From: CAYXVU01 sp964468725 | Lineage (GTDB): Bacteria; Acidobacteriota; Blastocatellia; UBA7656 | Direction: 5' to 3' | NCBI GenBank assembly: GCA_964468725.1 | Contig: CAYXVU010000308.1 | Location: forward strand, 1-6,187 | DNA: 6,187 bases | Shown here: positions 1 to 4,876 of the stretch, one piece after another | How positions within the stretch are numbered: the stretch's first letter is position 1 | Layout: each line of letters begins with the position of its first letter | The notes under the pieces: model-generated | Databases searched by the model: none | The model's input: only the letters and a program-made list of their open reading frames with translations | Told to the model about the DNA's origin: nothing | Translations under genes and position numbers: made by a program

Positions 1-1
1 A

Positions 2-109
2 GTAGCTGATTGGCTCAGAGATGAAAAATGTGTAGCTTACGGCGATTATAGATGGGCGAAGTTTATGCGTGCTTCACCGACAGTCGAGGGCAGAACTACG
101 AACTCATAG
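2..109 (+). other. Open frame entering from left edge, possible upstream half of the first gene
   Basis: The second reading frame is open from the first base of the window to a TAG at 107-109. It would encode about 35 residues starting VADWLRDEKC and ending in RTTNS. It overlaps the following methyltransferase-like frame by 58 bases. Two readings are possible. It may be the genuine 3' end of an upstream gene. Alternatively, it may be the continuation of the methyltransferase's own N-terminal half, with a frameshift somewhere between about 52 and 106. The Arg codon AGA occurs three times in this short stretch, while the genes downstream mostly use CGN, which argues mildly against the last part being real coding. 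I do not recognise the peptide, and no domain can be assigned. Confidence 0.3.
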
Positions 110-492
110 AAGGCTATCGGGATCGCATCAAACCGGACTGGCGGAATATGTTTACGCCGCCAGTACAAGCATTTTCGGCAGATTATCTAGCAACCGTAGC
201 CGGAGCGCAGCCGATTTTAAAACCTATGTTCGCCGATTTCGACCGCAAGAAGCAGAGGTTTGACCTGCGCTTCTTTCATCATAACTTGAATCGCATGACG
301 CTGCGGGATTTAGGCTACATTAGCAAGGCTGCGGGATTTGAGACTCTTGCCATTATTGCCTGGCCAAACGTCGCTGACGTTTCGCAACTGAGCTGCGAAA
401 CGCTCGCGCAGGTACAGGCGAACTATCCGAGTGTGACACTCAATGATTTGCTGGCGCGGCGCGTTTGGGTACTGCTCAAGAAGCCGGAATGA
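52..492 (+). CDS. C-terminal part of a probable class I SAM-dependent methyltransferase (incomplete or frameshifted)
   Basis: The readable product is 146 residues. It has no glycine-rich SAM-binding loop, so it cannot be a complete methyltransferase. Its second half has the look of the C-terminal end of many sugar or polyketide-type methyltransferases. A His-His-Asn-Leu-Asn-Arg-Met-Thr segment at residues 76-83 is followed by a helix ending in KAAGFE (92-97). The protein ends in a hydrophobic strand, VWVLLKK (138-144). The ATG at 52 sits directly after an in-frame TAG (49-51), with further in-frame stops at 7 and 22, and there is no recognisable ribosome binding site. That start is therefore doubtful, and the coding sequence probably continues upstream in another register. 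The stop overlaps nothing, but the next gene starts one base after it, which links the two in one operon. The role would be O- or N-methylation of a glycan or precursor. The family call is from pattern memory only; an unrelated conserved protein remains possible. Confidence 0.42.
   Translation: MGEVYACFTDSRGQNYELIEGYRDRIKPDWRNMFTPPVQAFSADYLATVAGAQPILKPMFADFDRKKQRFDLRFFHHNLNRMTLRDLGYISKAAGFETLAIIAWPNVADVSQLSCETLAQVQANYPSVTLNDLLARRVWVLLKKPE
378..402 (+). other. Perfect 9-bp hairpin inside the first gene
   Basis: Bases 378-386 (CGTTTCGCA) are the exact reverse complement of 394-402 (TGCGAAACG), separated by the 7-base loop ACTGAGC. There is no U-tract after it, so it is not an ordinary intrinsic terminator. 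It lies about 90 bases before the stop of the first gene and the start of the next. Under uniform base composition roughly 0.2 such perfect 9-bp stems with short loops would be expected in a window this size, so it is only mildly notable. Confidence 0.4.
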
Positions 493-493
493 C

Positions 494-2455
494 ATGAAAC
501 GCCTTCTCTTTATCAAGCATTTTGAGCAGTACGAATTCTTACAAAAGGAGTGCCATGAGTTATTACGAACTGCCGAAATCGTGACCCTTTCGGCGGCAGC
601 GTACATCGCTTTGCAAAAAGCCGGGCGAGATTGTTATGCCGCCCCTGAGTTTCTCAGCTTGCAAGATTTACGTGAAATCCCTAATGAAGCCCGCAGATTG
701 TCGCGCCTCTGGTACGAACCGATAGGGGAAACCATGATATTCGAAGGTTTGAACCTCGGTGAGTTAGTGAGGATTGAAAATATCTGGTTTTTCCGCGAAA
801 TGATTGCCGCCGACCGCATCGCAAAACACATTGCTGAGAAGGTACAACCAGCGAAAGCCTACCTATTTGCTGAAGGCCGAGTGCCTTGTCTGCGAAGCCA
901 TCGGGTGCGCCCTGCACACGATGTTTGCGAAGCCGTCTTGCTTGACTCTCTCTTGCGTACGGGAGTGCACACTCACAACCTTGCAGCGGCTCCTTCTCGT
1001 GGGCGGTTTCCGTTTTTGCCGGTGGCTTTCAAACGCAGAGCGCGTAATCTCCTGCATTCACTGAAAAATTTTCACTCCCTGTCTGACTCCTCCTCCACCG
1101 GCAATCCGCAATTGCTTGCGCCGGGGCGCGAATTTCCTGCCCTAATAGGCAGGCGGTTGTTATTGGCTATCGGCGAAGAGGTTGATCTGCTTGGGCTTGC
1201 TCCTCTCGTCGAATTGCTGAATTTGACGACGGGCTATGCCGCTCGTTTGATAAACACCGACTCGGAAATCCTCCATACGACAACGCGCTCTGGTTTGGAA
1301 ACGGTTGCCGCCGAGCAGGTCTTTTCACTGCAAGAAGCCGATTCGCTCGTTATGGATAGAGGGATAGTAAAACGAATGACAACGGTGCAGCGCGCCTTTG
1401 AGGCGGCACGCCGCGCACGGAATTATGGTCATGACACAATTCTCAACAACCGCCTCCTCAATTTTCATTTTGCGGCTATCTACAGCAGCTTTTTGAAAAC
1501 TCTGATTCCCCATATCCTCCGAGTCAAGGCGCTGCTGCGTGCCACAAACCCAGATGGGGTTATCGTTGCCGGGGTCGAACAGGCGAAAGACAGAGCAACC
1601 GTCAAGATCGCAAAGCAGTTAGGGATTTTGACGATTGGTGTGCCTCACGGATACCTGGGCGATGCAGATGCCTACGAATTCGAGACTGATTATTTTCTGG
1701 CTTGGGGTGAGGCTTCGCGGCAGTGTTTGATCGAAGAGTTTGGCAAAGAACCGGAGGCGATCAAAATCTTTAGCCCCATTCACCTCAATCGCCTTGTTCC
1801 AACTCCCCGTTGCGCTGCCCGCCCTGCGTCGGGCAGGCGATTGCTGGCGCTGACCAGTCGCACCGCGCCGGTTTGTTGCGATGCCTTCGACTGGAAGACT
1901 TTTGAGCACGTATGGAAAGCGATTCTGTCGGTTGTCGAAACGTCGCCCGAAGTTGAACTGATAATCAAACCGCATCCCGGTGGGGCGGACGCTATTCACT
2001 ATTATGAAAATTTGACGAAGCGACTGCCGCCCGGAAGAGTGCGCCTTGAAACAACGGGTCGCCTTGAAGCATTAGCCAATGATGTTGACGCCGTAGTAGC
2101 CGTTTGTGATGCGAGCACCGCCATCTTAGTCGCTCAGCGTTTGCGACTGCCAACCCTGTTCATTCGCGCAGGCTGGCGTGTGATGCCTTGGGCTGTTCGC
2201 GCGTGGGGGCTTCCTGACGGAGTGGAAAGTGTGGATGTGGTTAGCGACATCGCGCCTGCGCTTACTCGTCTGTTGTTTGATGAAGAGTTTCGCCATCGAA
2301 GCAAAGAGCGCGGAATCAAGCTGCTGAGAGACAACCTTGCACCCTATGGCGTTGGAGGCGCGGAGTCCGCACTGCTTTCAGTTATAGATCGTTGCTTTCA
2401 GGTTCAAGATCAGACAGCCCTCTCGGCAGCGGAAGGGCAGCTCATTGGTAATTAA
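494..2455 (+). CDS. GT-B fold glycosyl/glycerophosphotransferase-like surface polysaccharide protein with extra N-terminal domain
   Basis: This is a 653-residue cytosolic-looking protein with no signal peptide or membrane helices. Residues 1-195 form an N-terminal region that I do not recognise. Residues ~196-218 are a Ser/Pro/Gly-rich linker. Residues ~219-430 look like the first Rossmann lobe of a GT-B enzyme (RRLLLAIGEEVDLLGL at 220-235; GVPHGYLGD at 382-390; FLAWGEASR at 401-409). Residues ~448-640 look like the second lobe, with LIIKPHPGG (489-497), a conserved-type Asp-Ala-Ser-Thr-Ala at 539-543 and a following LPTLF strand (552-556). The order PHG, then AWG, then KPHP, then DxSTA is typical of capsule polysaccharide and CDP-glycerol glycerophosphotransferase-like transferases. 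An in-frame ATG at 443 would add 17 residues. I chose 494 because it falls one base after the upstream stop, starts a normal MKRLLFIKHF strand, and has a weak CGGA site 5 bases upstream. The donor and acceptor cannot be told from sequence. It probably adds a sugar or polyol-phosphate to a surface glycan. Confidence 0.72.
   Translation: MKRLLFIKHFEQYEFLQKECHELLRTAEIVTLSAAAYIALQKAGRDCYAAPEFLSLQDLREIPNEARRLSRLWYEPIGETMIFEGLNLGELVRIENIWFFREMIAADRIAKHIAEKVQPAKAYLFAEGRVPCLRSHRVRPAHDVCEAVLLDSLLRTGVHTHNLAAAPSRGRFPFLPVAFKRRARNLLHSLKNFHSLSDSSSTGNPQLLAPGREFPALIGRRLLLAIGEEVDLLGLAPLVELLNLTTGYAARLINTDSEILHTTTRSGLETVAAEQVFSLQEADSLVMDRGIVKRMTTVQRAFEAARRARNYGHDTILNNRLLNFHFAAIYSSFLKTLIPHILRVKALLRATNPDGVIVAGVEQAKDRATVKIAKQLGILTIGVPHGYLGDADAYEFETDYFLAWGEASRQCLIEEFGKEPEAIKIFSPIHLNRLVPTPRCAARPASGRRLLALTSRTAPVCCDAFDWKTFEHVWKAILSVVETSPEVELIIKPHPGGADAIHYYENLTKRLPPGRVRLETTGRLEALANDVDAVVAVCDASTAILVAQRLRLPTLFIRAGWRVMPWAVRAWGLPDGVESVDVVSDIAPALTRLLFDEEFRHRSKERGIKLLRDNLAPYGVGGAESALLSVIDRCFQVQDQTALSAAEGQLIGN
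1815..1836 (+). repeat. GC-rich inverted repeat in the inter-lobe linker of the GT-B gene
   Basis: Bases 1815-1821 (CTGCCCG) pair perfectly with 1830-1836 (CGGGCAG) around an 8-base loop. The repeat encodes part of the Arg/Ala/Pro-rich linker at about residues 439-448, between the two Rossmann lobes of the GT-B protein. The position is one where an inserted palindromic element would be tolerated. However, a 7-bp stem alone is expected a few times by chance in a window this size, and no second copy is present here. Confidence 0.3.
2431..2437 (+). promoter_or_regulatory. Ribosome binding site that decides the TTG start of the GT4-like gene
   Basis: GGAAGGG at 2431-2437 lies 7 bases before TTG 2445. 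It is the clearest Shine-Dalgarno match at any gene start in the window. It lies inside the end of the preceding coding sequence. A second purine run (GAGGGA, 2460-2465) precedes only CTG 2469, which is too close, and ATT 2472, which is a rare start. The TTG is therefore preferred. Confidence 0.6.
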
Positions 2456-3602
2456 GAGCGAGGGAAGACTGATTGCGATAACTCCGAAAAATCTCTTATT
2501 CATTGTTCCCACAGGGCATCTGGATGCGGCCAGTTTGAAGCGGGTGTATGATCTGCTCCCCTTTTTCCAAGCCGCAGGCTATCAAACGGCGGTTGTGAGC
2601 TACCGTTGGGAATGGCTCTGGCGCACGCGGCTGCAAGCCGATTTGGGGAATCGAGCTTCTGCCGGATTGCTGCGCGTGCTCAATGCGACACGCCTGATGC
2701 CGCTGCTCTATCGAGTGCGTGACCGGCTGGCATTCAACCGATTGGCGCGATTGATTCAGCAATCCGATGCCGTGATCGTCTTGCGAACGGCGCTTGATGA
2801 GAGGTGGCGTCAATCGCTTCAGGCGCAGGGACGCTTCTTTATTTATGAATTCGATGACGCCGTGTGGCTAAGCGATGAAGATGGTTACAAGGAAATGATG
2901 AAGCTCGCAGATGCCGTCGTCGTCGGCAATCAATACCTTGCCGAAGCCGCGCGCACGCAGCACCCGCAGGTTACCGTCATCCCTACCGGCGTGCGGCTAG
3001 ATCGCTATGAGCAGGCGGCGCGCACTCCCTCTTCTTCTACCGATCAACTGGTCATCGGTTGGGTCGGCAGCCCGACAACGACTCGTTATTTGGATTTACT
3101 GGTCGAACCGCTGGCGAAGCTCGGCGAAGAAGTTGCCGTTGTGTTTCGCATCGTCGGTAGCGGCAAGGCCGAATTGCCGCGCTTCCAAAATATCGAAATT
3201 GATCTGCATCCGCAGATTCCCTATGACCCACTGGATTTCGTCCCCGGCTTTGATGTCGGAGTCATGCCGCTTACCAACACCAAATGGGAGCGTGGCAAGT
3301 GCGGGGCGAAAGCATTGGAATATATGGCTGCCGGTGTAGCGACTGTGTGCAGCGATGTCGGAGAGAATCGGCGCATCATTCAAGACGGCGAGAATGGTGT
3401 ACTGGCTCGCTCAAGCGACGACTGGCTGGCGGCATTACGCACGCTGGCGCGCGACATAGAGTTACGAAACCGCATCGGCCAGGCAGGCCGTGAACGCATA
3501 CGCACGGCGTATGCAACAGAACGGATTGTTGCGTTGTGGCAGCCGGTTTTAGCTGCTCAGTTTACCTTTTCGAAGGCAAAAGCCAATGAGAGTCAGGCGT
3601 GA
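2445..3602 (+). CDS. GT4-like glycosyltransferase
   Basis: The protein has 385 residues with a GT-B fold and no membrane segment. It transfers a sugar from a nucleotide-sugar donor, probably to a lipid-linked glycan intermediate at the cytoplasmic face of the inner membrane. The N-terminal lobe runs from LLFIVPTG (17-24) to about residue 180 and contains EFDDAVW (135-141), a segment typical of one GT4-like subgroup. VIPTGVRLDRY (178-188) marks the hinge. IGWVGSPTTTRYL (204-216) opens the C-terminal lobe. The donor-site stretch is KCGAKALEYMAAG (285-297) followed by CSDVGENRRII (302-312) and NGVLA (317-321). A canonical Glu-x7-Glu pair is not present; position 284 is Gly. This fits the KCG-K-EYMA subgroup and does not look like a loss. 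The start is TTG, giving an 11-base overlap with the upstream gene. The stop overlaps the next gene by 4 bases. Sugar and linkage specificity cannot be predicted. Confidence 0.85.
   Translation: MVIKSEGRLIAITPKNLLFIVPTGHLDAASLKRVYDLLPFFQAAGYQTAVVSYRWEWLWRTRLQADLGNRASAGLLRVLNATRLMPLLYRVRDRLAFNRLARLIQQSDAVIVLRTALDERWRQSLQAQGRFFIYEFDDAVWLSDEDGYKEMMKLADAVVVGNQYLAEAARTQHPQVTVIPTGVRLDRYEQAARTPSSSTDQLVIGWVGSPTTTRYLDLLVEPLAKLGEEVAVVFRIVGSGKAELPRFQNIEIDLHPQIPYDPLDFVPGFDVGVMPLTNTKWERGKCGAKALEYMAAGVATVCSDVGENRRIIQDGENGVLARSSDDWLAALRTLARDIELRNRIGQAGRERIRTAYATERIVALWQPVLAAQFTFSKAKANESQA
3599..3602 (+). promoter_or_regulatory. GTGA stop-start overlap (translational coupling)
   Basis: The four bases GTGA contain the GTG start of the downstream GT4 gene (3599-3601) and the TGA stop of the upstream one (3600-3602). 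This is a classic re-initiation junction. A weak purine run, GAGAG, lies at 3588-3592. An ATG at 3586 is out of frame with the downstream gene and cannot be its start. Confidence 0.75.
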
Positions 3603-4873
3603 AGGTTATCGTCATCAGCACCTGCTACCCGCGACGCTCGCAACCCAATCACGGCATCTTTATTCATCAACAGATTCGTGGGCTCGCCGCTCTTGGTGTT
3701 AATTGTTACGTGTTGCAACCGATTGATTGGTCGCCGCCGCCGCCGCTACACAGGCTGCATAGCGGTTGGCAACACGGCAGAGCCGAACAACTCGATATGC
3801 TTGATGAAGTTGACGGCATACCGCTTTACCACCCGCGTATCTATCGCCCGTTGCCGAGCCGCTTCTTTCCCGGTGATTATTGGGAGCGCACAGGGCGCGG
3901 GCTGGCTCGCTATCTCTCGCAACAACAATCTCTACGGTCAGCGGATTTGCTCTACGCCCATTTTCTTTGCCACGAGGGCTATGCGGGGTTGATGGTCAAA
4001 CGCTTGCTTGGCATGCCGCTGGTAGCGATTGCTCGCGGCGATGACGTACACGGCTGGCCGTTGCGTTGGCCGGATCGCCAACCGAAACTGGCGGCGGTGT
4101 TGAAAGAAGCCGATGGCCTGTTGGCCTGTAGTCAGGGGCTTGCGCAGGATGCGGCGAAGTGGGCAACTGAGGGGTTGTCTGCAAAAATAGAAGTCGTCTA
4201 TAACGGCGTGGAGGGAGATCGTTTCTTTCCGGCAGAGAGCGCAAGCCAGAAGACCGAAGCGCGCGTCAGGTTCAACTTGCCGATGACGCAAAAGCTGCTC
4301 TTGTGTGTAGCTACAACGATTGCCGAAAAAGGTTGGCTTGATCTGTTCGATGCCTTTGCGGCGTTGCCGGAGCCATTCGCCAACTGGCATTTGGTGATGA
4401 TCGGCACGCGGCGCGGCAACGGCGACCTCAATCTGGAAACCGAAACGCAAAAACGCGGGATAGGCCCCCGCGCCCATTGGCTCGGAATTTTGCCGCCGGA
4501 ACAGATGCCCGATCTTTATCGCGCTGCCGATGCCTTTGCGCTTGCCAGCCATAATGAAGGTTTGGCGAATTCAATGATGGAAGCGATGGCAACCGGCTTA
4601 CCCGTAATCGTCACCGATGTCGGCGGTCACTCTGAGATGGTCAGCAACGGCGTACAGGGCAGATTGGTTGCGCGGCAGGATGTCGAGGGATTGCGCGAAG
4701 CCCTGACCGAAGTGCTGAGTAATGAAACGTACGCACGGCGCATGGGAGAAGCCGCGCGCGCCCGCGCCCTAGCCGTCGGCGATCATCATCACAACGCCAA
4801 ACGGTTGCTGGCTTATTTCGAGAGAGTTCTCACTGGTCAGCCGCGTGGCGCAGTGACAGAAGCGATTCTCTAA
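3599..4873 (+). CDS. GT4 family glycosyltransferase
   Basis: The protein has 424 residues and is a complete GT-B enzyme of the GT4 type, probably cytosolic or loosely membrane-bound. Residues 1-32 carry the usual opening strand and loop (VIVISTCYPRR at 3-13, then NHGIFIHQQIRGLA at 17-30). A glycine-containing acceptor-lobe motif, ARGDDVHGWP, is at 145-154. VVYNGVEGDRFFP (199-211) marks the hinge between lobes. The C-terminal lobe has LLLCVATTIAEKGWLDL (233-249), HLVMIGTRRG (264-273) and the catalytic-type Glu-x7-Glu pair E320 and E328 in NEGLANSMMEAMATGLPVIV (319-338), followed by DVGGHSEMV (340-348). All hallmark positions are present, so an active retaining transferase is likely. It starts with GTG inside the stop of the preceding gene. 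Its TAA stop abuts the ATG of the next gene, so it sits in the middle of one operon. The closest characterised sugar specificity cannot be named from sequence alone. Confidence 0.92.
   Translation: MKVIVISTCYPRRSQPNHGIFIHQQIRGLAALGVNCYVLQPIDWSPPPPLHRLHSGWQHGRAEQLDMLDEVDGIPLYHPRIYRPLPSRFFPGDYWERTGRGLARYLSQQQSLRSADLLYAHFLCHEGYAGLMVKRLLGMPLVAIARGDDVHGWPLRWPDRQPKLAAVLKEADGLLACSQGLAQDAAKWATEGLSAKIEVVYNGVEGDRFFPAESASQKTEARVRFNLPMTQKLLLCVATTIAEKGWLDLFDAFAALPEPFANWHLVMIGTRRGNGDLNLETETQKRGIGPRAHWLGILPPEQMPDLYRAADAFALASHNEGLANSMMEAMATGLPVIVTDVGGHSEMVSNGVQGRLVARQDVEGLREALTEVLSNETYARRMGEAARARALAVGDHHHNAKRLLAYFERVLTGQPRGAVTEAIL
3732..3746 (+). repeat. CGC trinucleotide repeat encoding a Pro-4 run
   Basis: Five CGC units lie in the GT4 gene and encode Ser-Pro-Pro-Pro-Pro at residues 45-49. 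This is a flexible loop after the first strand-helix unit of the N-terminal lobe. Such a run can change length by slippage in whole codons. Four prolines in a row would also be expected to slow ribosomes without elongation factor P. Confidence 0.6.
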
Positions 4874-4876
4874 ATG
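4858..4876 (+). promoter_or_regulatory. Abutting stop-start junction before the GT2-methyltransferase gene
   Basis: The TAA of the GT4 gene (4871-4873) is followed immediately by ATG 4874-4876. The best purine run upstream is AGAAG at 4858-4862, 11 bases from the ATG. This is a weak site, which suggests that translation depends on ribosomes finishing the upstream gene. Confidence 0.55.

Noticed and set aside
25..51. A-rich run near 25-29 as a programmed frameshift site for the first gene.
   Set aside because: In the recipient frame a TAG at 49-51 follows, so slippage there could not produce the methyltransferase-like product.
275..320. Missing Glu-x7-Glu in the GT4-like protein (residues ~282-292) as a sign of lost activity.
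   Set aside because: The KCG-K-EYMA form is typical of one GT4-like subgroup, so the difference is probably a family trait. The coordinates here are residue numbers within that protein.
443..493. ATG at 443 as the start of the 653-residue GT-B protein (adds 17 residues).
   Set aside because: It would overlap the upstream gene by 50 bases and add a Cys/Arg-rich peptide with no ribosome binding site. ATG 494 begins a normal strand just after the upstream stop.
570..596. Hairpin with 7 perfect pairs (572-578 with 588-594), extendable by one wobble and one more pair.
   Set aside because: Several 7-bp stems are expected by chance in this window. It lies inside a coding region, with no T-tract and no link to a gene boundary.
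1118..1129. Short GC palindrome with 5-bp arms and a 2-base centre.
   Set aside because: It is too short to be distinguished from chance in GC-rich coding sequence.
1619..1999. Antisense open frame of 126 codons.
   Set aside because: It is opposite the conserved second half of the GT-B gene, with low-complexity Arg/Gln/Asn content and no start context.
4348..4540. 13-base direct repeat CGATGCCTTTGCG at 4348-4360 and 4528-4540.
   Set aside because: Both copies encode the common Asp-Ala-Phe-Ala pattern with preferred codons. The spacing and context do not suggest a mobile or regulatory element.
3938..4552. Antisense open frame of 204 codons.
   Set aside because: It lies wholly opposite a GT4 gene with intact motifs, has a biased Arg/Pro/His-rich composition and matches nothing I recognise. 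It is a shadow of the real gene.
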